Origin: Paraburkholderia bannensis
GTDB lineage: Bacteria; Pseudomonadota; Gammaproteobacteria; Burkholderiales; Burkholderiaceae
Assembly: GCF_014200455.1 (NCBI RefSeq)
Contig: NZ_JACHBW010000024.1
Span: 20,083-84,082, forward strand
Length of the DNA: 64,000 nucleotides
Direction: 5' to 3'
Program-made: the position numbers and the translations under genes
In this document: positions 33,049 to 42,724 of the stretch, one piece after another
Layout: each line of letters starts with the position of its first letter
Numbering within the stretch: position 1 is the first letter of the stretch
The notes under the pieces: generated by a model
What the model was told of the DNA's origin: nothing
The model's input: the letters and a program-made list of their open reading frames with translations, nothing else
The model's database searches: none

Positions 33049-33179
33049 GGCCAGAGCGGGTCGGGGCGCGCCTGCGGTAAAATCGGGTTTATCTGACGCA
33101 CTGAGCAGACGCACAGCGCCAAACAACGTGACGGAACTTCACCGCACGCCGTGGCGCGCCACCGAAGGATCCAACCCCG

Positions 33180-33413
33180 ATGCAGATTCAGGTTCACAAG
33201 GAAGTGGATGCGCGCGGGCTGAACTGCCCGCTGCCGATCCTGCGCGCCAAGAAGGCGCTGGCCGATATGGAAAGCGGCCAGATACTCAAGGTTCTCGCCA
33301 CCGATCCCGGCTCGCAGCGCGACTTCGCCGCGTTCGCGAAGCAGACCGGCAACGAGATCGTCGAGAGCAGCCAGCAGGACAAGACGTTCGTTTTTCTGAT
33401 GCGCCGCCGCTAA
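33180..33413 (+). CDS. tusA: TusA family sulfurtransferase
   Basis: A 77-residue cytoplasmic sulfur carrier. The NCPLPIL motif (Cys16 in C-P-x-P) is the persulfide-carrying site of the TusA/YeeD/SirA family. The fold's two strands and helices fill the whole length. It may feed tRNA thiolation or sulfur metabolism; which role is unclear, since Burkholderiales have several TusA-like proteins. GAAGGA lies 10 bases before ATG 33180. It stands alone, ending at the terminator at 33433. Confidence 0.88.
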   Translation: MQIQVHKEVDARGLNCPLPILRAKKALADMESGQILKVLATDPGSQRDFAAFAKQTGNEIVESSQQDKTFVFLMRRR

Positions 33414-33432
33414 AGCCGCGCACAGAACAGAA

Positions 33433-33466
33433 AAAAAGCCCGCAATCGCGAGATTGCGGGCTTTTT
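33433..33466. terminator. Bidirectional terminator between tusA and galU
   Basis: AAAAAGCCCGCAATC / GATTGCGGGCTTTTT forms a perfect 15-bp stem with a GCGA tetraloop, T-rich on both strands. It serves the convergent tusA-like and galU genes. Confidence 0.9.
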
Positions 33467-33491
33467 CCTTCCAGCAGGTAAAAACCGATGC

Positions 33492-34373
33492 TTAGCCTTC
33501 CAGCACCGGGTTGCGCGTGCGCAGGTATTCCTGGAAGTCGTCGGCGACTTCCGGGTGACGCAGCGCGAACTCCACCGTCGCCTTCAGGTAGCCGAGCTTG
33601 CTGCCGCAGTCGAAACGCGTGCCGTGATACTTGTACGCCAGCACCTGTTCATCGGCGAGCAGCGACTGGATCGCGTCCGTGAGCTGCAGTTCGCCGCCCG
33701 CGCCCGGCTTGAGCGCGCGCAGGTGGTCGAAAATACGGGGTTTGAGCACATAGCGGCCCACCACGCCGAGATTCGAGGGCGCAACTTCCGGCGCCGGCTT
33801 TTCGACGATGCCCGAAAGCTTGACGATCGAGTCTTCCCACTCCTTGCCGTCTACGATGCCGTACGAGCGCGTTTCCGAGGGCGGAATCTCTTCCACGCCG
33901 AGCACCGAGCTATGGTAGTGGTCGAACACCTCGACCATCTGTTTCATCACGGGCGGCGTGCCGTACAGCAGGTCGTCCGCGAGGATCACGGCGAACGGGT
34001 TGTCGCCCACCAGCTTCTCCGCGCAAAGGACCGCGTGGCCCAGGCCCAGCGCTTCCGGCTGGCGCACGTAGAAGCAGTCCACGTTGTTCGGCTTGATGTT
34101 GCGCACCAGTTCGAGCAGCTTGGCCTTGCCGCGTGCTTCGAGTTCCGCTTCGATCTCATAGGACTTGTCGAAATGGTCCTCGATCGCGCGCTTGCTGCGG
34201 CCCGTCACGAAAATCATCTCCGTGATGCCTGCGGCCACGGCCTCTTCCACCGCGTACTGGATCAGCGGCTTGTCGACGACCGGCAGCATTTCCTTCGGGC
34301 TGGCCTTCGTTGCCGGAAGGAAGCGCGTGCCGAGGCCCGCCACCGGGAATACCGCTTTGGTAACTTTTAGCAT
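33492..34373 (-). CDS. galU: UTP--glucose-1-phosphate uridylyltransferase
   Basis: A 293-residue cytoplasmic enzyme making UDP-glucose from UTP and glucose 1-phosphate for exopolysaccharide, LPS and trehalose synthesis. The nucleotide-binding signature GLGTRFLPATKASPKEML (residues 13-30) is followed by VDKPLIQYAVEEA and the ILADDLLYG acidic motif. Length and order are those of GalU. The gene lies 65 bp downstream of valS on the same strand. Confidence 0.97.
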   Translation of the reverse strand: MLKVTKAVFPVAGLGTRFLPATKASPKEMLPVVDKPLIQYAVEEAVAAGITEMIFVTGRSKRAIEDHFDKSYEIEAELEARGKAKLLELVRNIKPNNVDCFYVRQPEALGLGHAVLCAEKLVGDNPFAVILADDLLYGTPPVMKQMVEVFDHYHSSVLGVEEIPPSETRSYGIVDGKEWEDSIVKLSGIVEKPAPEVAPSNLGVVGRYVLKPRIFDHLRALKPGAGGELQLTDAIQSLLADEQVLAYKYHGTRFDCGSKLGYLKATVEFALRHPEVADDFQEYLRTRNPVLEG

Positions 34374-34438
34374 GTCTGTTGTCCTGGTCCTCTTGGGGTC
34401 GGGCGCCGCGCGCGCCGCCAGACCTCACCTTAGCCGAT

Positions 34439-37318
34439 TCAGGCAGGCAGCCGCGCGAGTTGCGCGGTGAGCTTGCCCAGCGTTGCCTGAAATTCTGCCA
34501 GTCGTTTCTGCTCTTGTTCAACCACAGCAGGCGGCGCTTTTGCTACAAAACTGTCATTTCCCAGCTTTGCATTGCACTTCGTCACTTCATTCGACAATCG
34601 CGCGATTTCCTTCGAGAGGCGTTCGCGCTCGGCTGCCACGTCGATTTCGACCTTCAGCACGAGCTTGTCCGTCCCTACGATAGCAACCGGCGCGCCTGCC
34701 GAGGCCGCGTCGAGCGCCGCTTCGTCGGCGATGACCTGCACTTCCGACAGTTTCGCCAGCGCCTTTGCATAGGGCGCGAACGAGGCAAGGCGTTCGGCGT
34801 TGCCCGTGACCAGCAGCGGCACCTTCGTTGCGGGCGAGAGATTCATCTCGCCGCGCAGGTTGCGGCACGCGTCGATCACGGCCTTCAGGTCGTTGGCCCA
34901 CTGCTCGGCGGCTTCGTCGATCTTTTTCTGTTCGGCGACCGGGTAGGGCTGCGTCATGATCGACGCTTCGCCTTCGGTCTTGCCCGCGGGGTAGGCGTCG
35001 GTCAGCGGCGCCACCTTTTGCCACAACGCTTCGGTGATGAACGGAATCACCGGGTGCGCGAGGCGCAGGACGGTTTCCAGCACGCGCAGCAGTGTGCGGC
35101 GCGTGGCGCGCTGCTGCTCCGGCGTACCGTTCTGGATCTGGACCTTCGCCAGTTCCAGATACCAGTCACAGTATTCATCCCAGACGAACTTGTAAATGGC
35201 ATTGGCCACATTGTCGAAGCGATAGTCGGCAAAACCCTTGGCGACGTCGGCTTCCACGCGCTGGAGCAGCGACACGATCCAGCGGTCGGCCTGCGAGAAG
35301 TCCAGGTAGCCGCCCGGGCCGCAATCGCCCGGCTGGCATCCAGGCTGTGAAGCGCCCGGCTTGGTGAAGCCGCAATCGTGGCCTTCGCAGTTCATCAGCA
35401 CGAAACGCGTGGCGTTCCAGAGCTTGTTGCAGAAGTTGCGATAGCCTTCGCAGCGCGCGAGGTCGAAGTTGACGTTACGGCCGAGCGTGGCCATCGACGC
35501 CATCGTGAAGCGCAGCGCGTCGGTGCCGAAGGCGGGGATGCCGTCCGGGAATTCCTTGCGCGTCTTCTTTTCGATGGTGGCGGCCTGCTTGGGGTTCATC
35601 AGGCCCGTGGTGCGCTTGGCGACCAGCGTTTCCAGGTCGATGCCGTCGACGATATCGATCGGGTCGAGCGTGTTGCCCTTGCTCTTCGACATCTTCTGGC
35701 CTTCGGCGTCGCGCACGAGACCGTGCACGTAGACCGTATCGAACGGCACCTTGCCGGTGAAGTGCGTGGTCATCATGACCATGCGCGCGACCCAGAAGAA
35801 GATGATGTCGAAGCCCGTCACCAGCACGGACGACGGCAGGAACGCTTCAAGTTCCGGCGTCTTCTCGGGCCAGCCGAGCGACGAGAACGGCACCAGCGCC
35901 GACGAGAACCACGTATCGAGCACGTCTTCGTCGCGCTTGAGCGCGCCGCTGTAGCCCGCGGCGTCGGCCTTGGCGCGTGCTTCTTCCTCGCTCTTCGCCA
36001 CGAAGATTTCGCCGCTTTCGCCGTACCACGCCGGGATCTGGTGGCCCCACCAGAGCTGGCGCGAGATACACCAGTCCTGGATGTTTTCGAGCCACTGGTA
36101 ATACGTGGTGGTCCAGTTTTCCGGCACGAACTTGATCTGGCCGTTGCGCACCACGTCGAGCGAGGTTTCGGTGATCGACTTGCCCGGGTTGAAGGTGCCT
36201 TGCGGCGCGGGCTTGCTCATCGCCACGAACCACTGGTCGGTCAGCATCGGCTCGATCACCACGCCCGTGCGGTCGCCGCGCGGCACCATCAGCTTGTGCG
36301 GCTGCACCGAATCCAGCAGGCCGATCGCTTCGAAGTCCGCCACCACCTGCTTGCGCGCCTCGAAGCGGTCCAGACCGCGGTACTTTTCGGGCGCGTTGTC
36401 GTTGACCCTGGCGTCGAGCGTGAGGATCTCGATCATCGGCAGGCCGTGGCGCTGGCCGACCGCGTAGTCGTTGAAATCGTGCGCGGGCGTGACCTTGACG
36501 ACGCCCGTGCCGAACTCGCGATCGACGTATTCGTCGGCGATGATGGGGATTTCGCGGTCCGTCAGCGGCAGCTTGACCATCTTGCCGATCAGATGCGCGT
36601 AGCGCTCGTCTTCCGGATGCACCATCACGGCGGTGTCGCCGAGCATGGTTTCCGGGCGCGTGGTGGCCACCGTCAGATGGCCCGAGCCGTCCGCGAGCGG
36701 GTAGCGCAGATGCCAGAGATTGCCGGCTTCTTCTTCGCTTACCACTTCGAGGTCCGAGACGGCGGTGCCCAGCACCGGGTCCCAGTTCACCAGACGCTTG
36801 CCGCGATAGATCAGGCCCTGTTCATAGAGGCGCACGAACACGTCGCGCACGGCGCGCGACATCTTGTCGTCCATCGTGAAGTATTCGCGCGACCAGTCGA
36901 TCGAGGCGCCCAGACGGCGCACCTGGCGCGTGATGGTCGAACCCGACTGCTGCTTCCACTCCCACACGCGTTCGACGAACTTCTCGCGGCCCAGGTCGTG
37001 ACGCGAGATCTTCTGCGCGTCGAGCTGGCGCTCCACCACGATCTGCGTGGCGATGCCGGCGTGGTCGGTACCCGGCACCCACAGCGTGTTTTCGCCGAGC
37101 ATGCGGTGGTAGCGCGCGAGGCCGTCCATGATCGTCTGGTTGAACGCATGGCCCATGTGCAGCGTGCCGGTGACGTTGGGCGGCGGCAACTGGATCGAGA
37201 AGTTCTTGCGGCCGGGCTCGAAGGTCGCGGCGGCGTAGCCTCGACGCTCCCATTCCGGGCCCCAATGGGCCTCGATGGTCTGGGGCTCGAAGCTTTTCGC
37301 TAGCGTGCTGTCGCTCAT
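34439..37318 (-). CDS. valS: Valine--tRNA ligase
   Basis: A 959-residue class I synthetase charging tRNA-Val. HIGH appears as PPPNVTGTLHMGHAF (residues 45-59) and KMSKS as KMSKSKGNTLDP near residue 541. The CP1 editing domain lies between them, and a C-terminal coiled coil (last 65 residues, ERERLSKEIARLSNEV) closes the protein. An insertion at about residues 641-665 carries four cysteines (CEGHDCG, then PGCQPGDCG). MSDSTLAKSF at 37318 is the start; the frame extends upstream to 37393 without support. Confidence 0.97.
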   Translation of the reverse strand: MSDSTLAKSFEPQTIEAHWGPEWERRGYAAATFEPGRKNFSIQLPPPNVTGTLHMGHAFNQTIMDGLARYHRMLGENTLWVPGTDHAGIATQIVVERQLDAQKISRHDLGREKFVERVWEWKQQSGSTITRQVRRLGASIDWSREYFTMDDKMSRAVRDVFVRLYEQGLIYRGKRLVNWDPVLGTAVSDLEVVSEEEAGNLWHLRYPLADGSGHLTVATTRPETMLGDTAVMVHPEDERYAHLIGKMVKLPLTDREIPIIADEYVDREFGTGVVKVTPAHDFNDYAVGQRHGLPMIEILTLDARVNDNAPEKYRGLDRFEARKQVVADFEAIGLLDSVQPHKLMVPRGDRTGVVIEPMLTDQWFVAMSKPAPQGTFNPGKSITETSLDVVRNGQIKFVPENWTTTYYQWLENIQDWCISRQLWWGHQIPAWYGESGEIFVAKSEEEARAKADAAGYSGALKRDEDVLDTWFSSALVPFSSLGWPEKTPELEAFLPSSVLVTGFDIIFFWVARMVMMTTHFTGKVPFDTVYVHGLVRDAEGQKMSKSKGNTLDPIDIVDGIDLETLVAKRTTGLMNPKQAATIEKKTRKEFPDGIPAFGTDALRFTMASMATLGRNVNFDLARCEGYRNFCNKLWNATRFVLMNCEGHDCGFTKPGASQPGCQPGDCGPGGYLDFSQADRWIVSLLQRVEADVAKGFADYRFDNVANAIYKFVWDEYCDWYLELAKVQIQNGTPEQQRATRRTLLRVLETVLRLAHPVIPFITEALWQKVAPLTDAYPAGKTEGEASIMTQPYPVAEQKKIDEAAEQWANDLKAVIDACRNLRGEMNLSPATKVPLLVTGNAERLASFAPYAKALAKLSEVQVIADEAALDAASAGAPVAIVGTDKLVLKVEIDVAAERERLSKEIARLSNEVTKCNAKLGNDSFVAKAPPAVVEQEQKRLAEFQATLGKLTAQLARLPA

Positions 37319-37467
37319 GGGTGGAATCTGCCGAAAAAAGGATGCGTAAAACCTTCGATTATAAGGGGTAGCGAGGGGTGTCGCGGCGCGCATTCCCCGT
37401 GCGCGCCGCTAGTACGGCCCTGTATACGGGCGCGCATGCCCTTGTCAGCCGCGAGGCCGTCGCCATT

Positions 37468-37473
37468 TATAAT
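37468..37473 (+). promoter_or_regulatory. Candidate -10 element for uvrD
   Basis: A perfect TATAAT lies 28 bp before the uvrD start. The nearest -35-like hexamer, TTGTCA at 37442, is 20 bp away, too far for a standard sigma-70 promoter, so support is the -10 only. Confidence 0.38.
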
Positions 37474-37501
37474 GACGCTCTAATCTGAATTCCGCCGCCC
37501 C

Positions 37502-39895
37502 ATGCCAGAACTGCTCGCCAATCTGAACCCCGAACAACACGCCGCCGTCACGTTGCCCAACGAACCGGCACTCATTCTGGCCGGGGCCGGCAGCGGCAAG
37601 ACGCGCGTGCTGATCACGCGCATCGCGTGGCTGATCCAGCAGGGCCTCGCCTCGCCCATGACCATCCTCGCGGTGACCTTCACGAACAAGGCCGCGCGCG
37701 AAATGACGGCGCGTCTGCAGGCGATGATGCCCATCGACACGCGCGGCATGTGGATCGGCACCTTCCACGGCCTGTGCAACCGCATGCTGCGCGCGCATTG
37801 CCGCGACGCCGGCCTGCCGCAGACCTTCCAGATTCTCGATACCGCCGACCAGCTTTCGGCGATCAAGCGCCTGATGAAGGGCCTGAACGTCGACGACGAA
37901 AAATATCCGGCGAAGAACCTGCAGTACTTCATCAACAACGCGAAGGAGCAGGGGCTGCGTCCGAAGGACGTCGACGTCACCGACAACTTCAACCGCAAGT
38001 TCGTCGAGCTGTACGAGGCCTACGACCAGCAGTGCCAGCGCGAAGGCGTGGTCGATTTCGCCGAGCTGCTGCTGCGCTGCTACGAACTGCTCGCCTTCAA
38101 CCCGCCGCTGCGCGCGCATTATCAGGCGCGCTTTCGCGACATCCTCGTCGACGAGTTTCAGGACACCAACAAGCTCCAGTACGCCTGGCTCAAGCTGCTG
38201 GCGGGTCCGGGCAACGCAATTTTCGCGGTGGGCGACGACGACCAGTCGATCTACGCGTTCCGCGGCGCGAACGTCGGCAATATGCGCGATTTCGAGACCG
38301 AATTCCGCGTCAAACACATGATCAAGCTGGAGCAGAACTACCGTTCGCATGGTCATATTCTCGATACCGCGAATCACCTGATCTCGCATAATTCGCGGCG
38401 TCTGGGCAAGAACCTGCGCACCGACGCGGGCCACGGCGAACCCGTGCGCGTCTACGAGGCCGCCACCGATTCGCAGGAAGCCGGTTTTATCGTCGAGGAA
38501 ATTCGCGCGCTGATCGCGCAAGGACTCGCGCGGCATGAAATCGCCATTCTGTATCGCAGCAATGCGCAGTCGCGCACGATCGAGCACACGCTCGTCAACG
38601 GCGGTATTCCGTACAAGGTGTATGGCGGTCTGCGCTTTTTCGAGCGTCAGGAAGTCAAGCACGCGCTCGCGTATCTGCGCCTGATCGACAATCCGAACGA
38701 CGATACGGCGTTCTCGCGCGTGGTGAACTTCCCGGCGCGCGGCATTGGAGCGCGTTCGATCGAGCAACTGGCGGACGCCGCGCGTCTGTACAACTGTTCG
38801 ATGGCGGCGGCGATTCCCTACGTCACGGGCAAGGCGGGTACGACGCTCGGTTCGTTCGCGAATCTGGTCGCGAAAATGCGCGCCGAAACCGCGCAGATGA
38901 GCCTGCCCGAAACCGTCGAATACACCGTGCGCATGAGCGGTCTGGCCGAGTTCTATCAGGGCGAGCGCGAAGGCCAGGATCGTCTGGAGAACTTGCAGGA
39001 ACTCGTGACCGCGGCCACCGCTTTCGTGAGCGAAGAGGGCTACGGCATGGACACGCCGGCGCGCTCGATTCCGCTGCGTCCGGGTGCCTCGAAGGCGCCC
39101 GAGATCGTCTCGCAGGACGGCGAGATCGAGGTGCTCGACGCCGCTGCCATCACCGATCCGGCGCAAAACCCCGACGTCATGACGCCGCTCGCGGGCTTCC
39201 TCTCGCACGCCTCGCTCGAAGCGGGCGACAACCAGGCGCAGGCGGGCCAGGACGCCGTGCAACTGATGACGGTGCACGCGGCCAAGGGGCTGGAATTTTC
39301 GGCGGTGTTCATCACCGGTCTGGAAGAAGGCCTGTTCCCGCACGAAAACAGCGCGATGGAAACCGATGGCCTCGAAGAAGAGCGCCGTCTGATGTACGTG
39401 GCGATCACGCGCGCCAAGGAGCGGCTCTACCTGTCGTTCGCGCAAAGCCGCCTGCTGCATGGCCAGACGCGTTACAACGTGCGTTCGCGCTTCTTCGACG
39501 AATTGCCGGCGGAAACGCTCAAGTGGCTCACGCCGAAGGTTGAGGCGGGCGCGCGTTGGGGCGGACGTGCCGATAACGCCGGCTGGGGCCGCGACTGGTT
39601 CTCGCGCGGTGGGAATGGCGGTAATGGTGGCAAGGGCGGCGGCGGTAGCGGCAGTTCGCGCGATCGCGACGCCTATGTCGCCGATAAAACCCCGCTGCCG
39701 AATTTCGCCAACGAGCAGCGCGCCGCCGAAGCGGGCTTCCGCGTGGGGCAGGACGTGTTCCACACCAAATTCGGCGAAGGCAAGATCACGGCGCTCGAAG
39801 GCAGCGGCACCGACGCCAAGGCGCAGGTGCGCTTCAAGCGTCACGGCGAAAAGTGGCTCGCGCTGGCGGTGGCGAAGTTGCAGGCGGTCGACTGA
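37502..39895 (+). CDS. uvrD: UvrD/Rep/PcrA-family DNA helicase
   Basis: A 797-residue superfamily 1A 3'-5' helicase for nucleotide excision and mismatch repair. Walker A is AGAGSGKT (about residues 28-35). The DEFQDTNKLQ motif II is near residue 217, followed by GDDDQSIYAFRGA. Motif VI (VAITRAKERLYL) is near residue 633. A Gly/Asn/Ser-rich linker (about residues 702-718) separates the helicase from a C-terminal Tudor-like segment with the VFHTKFGEGKITALEG motif that contacts RNA polymerase in this family. Confidence 0.95.
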   Translation: MPELLANLNPEQHAAVTLPNEPALILAGAGSGKTRVLITRIAWLIQQGLASPMTILAVTFTNKAAREMTARLQAMMPIDTRGMWIGTFHGLCNRMLRAHCRDAGLPQTFQILDTADQLSAIKRLMKGLNVDDEKYPAKNLQYFINNAKEQGLRPKDVDVTDNFNRKFVELYEAYDQQCQREGVVDFAELLLRCYELLAFNPPLRAHYQARFRDILVDEFQDTNKLQYAWLKLLAGPGNAIFAVGDDDQSIYAFRGANVGNMRDFETEFRVKHMIKLEQNYRSHGHILDTANHLISHNSRRLGKNLRTDAGHGEPVRVYEAATDSQEAGFIVEEIRALIAQGLARHEIAILYRSNAQSRTIEHTLVNGGIPYKVYGGLRFFERQEVKHALAYLRLIDNPNDDTAFSRVVNFPARGIGARSIEQLADAARLYNCSMAAAIPYVTGKAGTTLGSFANLVAKMRAETAQMSLPETVEYTVRMSGLAEFYQGEREGQDRLENLQELVTAATAFVSEEGYGMDTPARSIPLRPGASKAPEIVSQDGEIEVLDAAAITDPAQNPDVMTPLAGFLSHASLEAGDNQAQAGQDAVQLMTVHAAKGLEFSAVFITGLEEGLFPHENSAMETDGLEEERRLMYVAITRAKERLYLSFAQSRLLHGQTRYNVRSRFFDELPAETLKWLTPKVEAGARWGGRADNAGWGRDWFSRGGNGGNGGKGGGGSGSSRDRDAYVADKTPLPNFANEQRAAEAGFRVGQDVFHTKFGEGKITALEGSGTDAKAQVRFKRHGEKWLALAVAKLQAVD

Positions 39896-39923
39896 GCCGC
39901 GGGACAAAACGGGGATTCACAGC

Positions 39924-40718
39924 ATGAATAGCACCACGCGCCGCCTTGGCGTACTCGCGGCCTTGCCGCAGGAACTCGGCGACCTGATCGCGGCCATGCA
40001 GGCCGAATCGGGCGTAGAAACGCGCACGTTTGGCCAGCGCGACTATCACCTCGGCACGGTGCATGGCGTGCCCTGCGTGGTGACGCTGGCGCGTGTGGGC
40101 AAGGTGGCGGCGGCCGCGACGGCCAGCGCGCTGATTCACGTCTTCGATGTCGAGGCGATCGTCTTTACGGGCGTGGCGGGCGGCGTGGGCGAAAACGTCC
40201 ACGTGGGCGATGTGGTGATCGGCGAAACGCTGCTCCAGCACGACATGAACGCAGAACCGCTGTTCCCGCGTCACGAGATTCCACTGCTCGGCCGTGCGCG
40301 TTTCGACGCCGATCGCACGCTCACGGATGCCTTGACCGCAGCCTGCGAACGCTTTGTCGCCGAGGAGGGCGCGGCCCTGGCGGCGCATTTCAAGGGTGCG
40401 TTGCCGCGCCTCGAACATGCGCTGCCGGGCGTGCATCGCGGGCTGATCATCAGCGGCGACCAGTTCGTGGCGAGCGCAGCGGCGGTGAGCGCGCTGCGTA
40501 CCGATTTGCCCGACACGCTGGCCGTCGAAATGGAAGGCGCGGCGATCGCCCAGGTCTGCTACGAGTACGGCGTGCCGTGCGCCGTGGTGCGCACGATCTC
40601 CGATACCGCCGACGAGCACGCAAGCGTCTCGTTCTCGTCGTTCCTCACCGATATCGCCGGCACATATTCCACCGGCATCCTGCGGCAGTTCCTGGCCGCT
40701 TACGGCGCGCGCGCCTAA
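39924..40718 (+). CDS. 5'-methylthioadenosine/S-adenosylhomocysteine nucleosidase-like protein
   Basis: A 264-residue phosphorylase/nucleosidase of the PNP/UDP family. It carries the MTAN residues: Glu17 in LPQELG, the VEMEGAAIAQVC ribose-binding segment, and catalytic Asp in ISDTAD near residue 227. The family hydrolyses methylthioadenosine and adenosylhomocysteine to adenine in the methyl cycle. It is about 30 residues longer than E. coli MTAN, mainly in a helical insertion near residues 115-160, so it may belong to a variant subfamily. It follows uvrD by 28 bp and overlaps convergent prpE by 4 bp. Confidence 0.85.
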   Translation: MNSTTRRLGVLAALPQELGDLIAAMQAESGVETRTFGQRDYHLGTVHGVPCVVTLARVGKVAAAATASALIHVFDVEAIVFTGVAGGVGENVHVGDVVIGETLLQHDMNAEPLFPRHEIPLLGRARFDADRTLTDALTAACERFVAEEGAALAAHFKGALPRLEHALPGVHRGLIISGDQFVASAAAVSALRTDLPDTLAVEMEGAAIAQVCYEYGVPCAVVRTISDTADEHASVSFSSFLTDIAGTYSTGILRQFLAAYGARA

Positions 40719-42607
40719 GCCTTGCTGACGGCCTCGCGAATCGCCTGCAACGCGCCGGCATCCTCGATAGTCGGCAGATCGCCTGCTTCGCGGCCTTCCG
40801 CGAGCGCGGCGATGGCGCGGCGCAAGAGCTTGCCGGAGCGCGTCTTCGGCAGCATCGGCACGAAATGCACGCGCGCCGGGCGGCCGATGGCGCCAAGCTG
40901 GCGGTCCACGGTCGCGGCGATCGCGGCGGCGAGTTTGTCGGCCGCTTTGGGATCGGCGGCGGCCTGAGCGTCGCGCAGTACCACGAAGGCCAGCGCGGCC
41001 TGCCCCTTCACCGCGTCGTCTACGCCCACCACGGCGACTTCCGCGACTGCGGCATGCGAGGAAATCGCTTCCTCGATCTCGCGGGTGCCGAGCCGATGGC
41101 CCGCCACGTTGATGACATCGTCGGTGCGCCCGAGGATCGTCACGTAGCCGTTTGCGTCCTGAATGCCCCAGTCGAAGGTCGAATAGACCTGCTGGCCGGG
41201 CACGCTCTCCCAATACGTTTTCACGAAGCGCGCGTCGTCGCCCCAGACCGTCTGCATGCAGCCCGGCGGCAGCGGGTAACTTAGCGTGATCACACCTTTC
41301 GCGCCGCTCGCGCAGGGCTCGCCGGTCTGTTCGTCGCGCAGCACCAGGTCGTAGCCGTAGCAGGGCACGCCCGGCGAGCCGAGCTTCTGCGGCAGATCTT
41401 CCACGCCGCGCTGGATCGCCAGCATCGGCCAGCCGGTCTCGGTCTGCCAGTAGTTATCGACGACGGGCTTGCCGAGCGCGTCCGAGATCCACGTCGCGGT
41501 GGGCTCGTCGAGCGGTTCGCCTGCGAGGAACAGGGTGCGCAGGCTGGAGAGATCGGCGGCGCGCAACAGGCCCGGGTCCTGCTTTTTGAGCACGCGGATC
41601 GCCGTGGGCGCGGTGAACATCAGGTTGATCTTGTGCTGCTCGACCAGACGCCACCAGATGCCGCCATCGGGGCGCACCGGCGTGCCTTCGTACATCACCG
41701 TGGTCATGCCCGCAAGCAGCGGGGCGTAGATGATGTAGCTGTGCCCGACCACCCAGCCAATGTCGGAAGCCGTGAACATCGTGTCGCCCGCGCGGCCCTC
41801 GAAGATATATTCCATCGAAGCCGCCAGCGCCACCGCATAGCCGCCCACGTCGCGCTGTACGCCCTTGGGCTTGCCTGTCGTGCCCGAGGTGTAGAGGATG
41901 TAGGACGGCTCGTTGGATTCGAGCCATTCGCAGGGCACGTGCGCGTCGTGGAACTGCTCGCGCAAGGGTTCGTAGTGCACGAGATAGGGCGCATCGAAAC
42001 GCTGCGGCGCGAGCTGACGGTCGATCAGCAGCACCTTGGGCGGCGCGAATTCCGCGCGCGCCATCGCTTCGTCCACCAGCGGCGTGTAGTCGATCACTTT
42101 GCCGCCGCGTGCGCCCGCATCGGCGGCGACCAGCAGTACGGGCTTCGCATCGTCGATACGCGCGGCGAGACTCGGTGCCGCGAAGCCGCCGAACACCACC
42201 GAATGGATCGCCCCCAGCCGCGCGCAGGCCAGCATGGCGAACACGGCTTCGGGGATCATCGGCAGATAGATCAGCACGCGCTCGCCGCGCTTGACACCCA
42301 GCGAGCCCATCACGGCCGCCATGCGGTTCACTTCGGCGTGCAGATCGGCGTAGGTGTAGCGGCGCTCGATGCCGGTTTCGGTCGAGACGTAGACGAGGGC
42401 GTTCTGCTGTGCGCGCGCCGCCAGATGGCGATCGACAGCGTTGAAGCAGAGATTGGTGCGCCCGCCCGTGAACCAGCGCGCAAACGGCGGATTCGAGCGG
42501 TCGAGCACGGCGTCGAACGGCGTGTCCCAATGGATGCGCGCGGCTTCGCGACGCCAGAAGTCTTCGGGGTGTTCGATCGACTCGCGGTGAAAGTCGCGGT
42601 AGCGCAT
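40715..42607 (-). CDS. prpE: Propionate--CoA ligase
   Basis: A 630-residue acyl-CoA synthetase (ANL superfamily) that makes propionyl-CoA from propionate, ATP and CoA. The ATP loop is YTSGTTGKPKGVQRDVGGYA; the QRDVGGYA continuation is characteristic of PrpE, not Acs. The C-terminal domain ends with the PKTRSGKLLRR motif, whose Lys is the usual acetylation-controlled catalytic residue. ATG 42607 is preferred because GGAGG sits 9 bases before it, while ATG 42616 abuts the site. No 2-methylcitrate-cycle genes are nearby. Confidence 0.92.
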   Translation of the reverse strand: MRYRDFHRESIEHPEDFWRREAARIHWDTPFDAVLDRSNPPFARWFTGGRTNLCFNAVDRHLAARAQQNALVYVSTETGIERRYTYADLHAEVNRMAAVMGSLGVKRGERVLIYLPMIPEAVFAMLACARLGAIHSVVFGGFAAPSLAARIDDAKPVLLVAADAGARGGKVIDYTPLVDEAMARAEFAPPKVLLIDRQLAPQRFDAPYLVHYEPLREQFHDAHVPCEWLESNEPSYILYTSGTTGKPKGVQRDVGGYAVALAASMEYIFEGRAGDTMFTASDIGWVVGHSYIIYAPLLAGMTTVMYEGTPVRPDGGIWWRLVEQHKINLMFTAPTAIRVLKKQDPGLLRAADLSSLRTLFLAGEPLDEPTATWISDALGKPVVDNYWQTETGWPMLAIQRGVEDLPQKLGSPGVPCYGYDLVLRDEQTGEPCASGAKGVITLSYPLPPGCMQTVWGDDARFVKTYWESVPGQQVYSTFDWGIQDANGYVTILGRTDDVINVAGHRLGTREIEEAISSHAAVAEVAVVGVDDAVKGQAALAFVVLRDAQAAADPKAADKLAAAIAATVDRQLGAIGRPARVHFVPMLPKTRSGKLLRRAIAALAEGREAGDLPTIEDAGALQAIREAVSKA

Positions 42608-42724
42608 GACATCCATCCTCCCGTGCTGTCGGAGAGTCGAGGATAGTGCAGCGCAACGGCGGCGGGCAACGCGGGCGAACCCGCGTAGCGCCGCGTCAAG
42701 CAGCGATGGATGCGCTTATCGGTA

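Noticed and set aside
35378..37303. A 641-codon frame antisense to valS
   Set aside because: Arg/His/Val-rich shadow of a complete synthetase gene.
37445..39907. An 820-codon frame antisense to uvrD
   Set aside because: Shadow frame; uvrD on the plus strand has every helicase motif.
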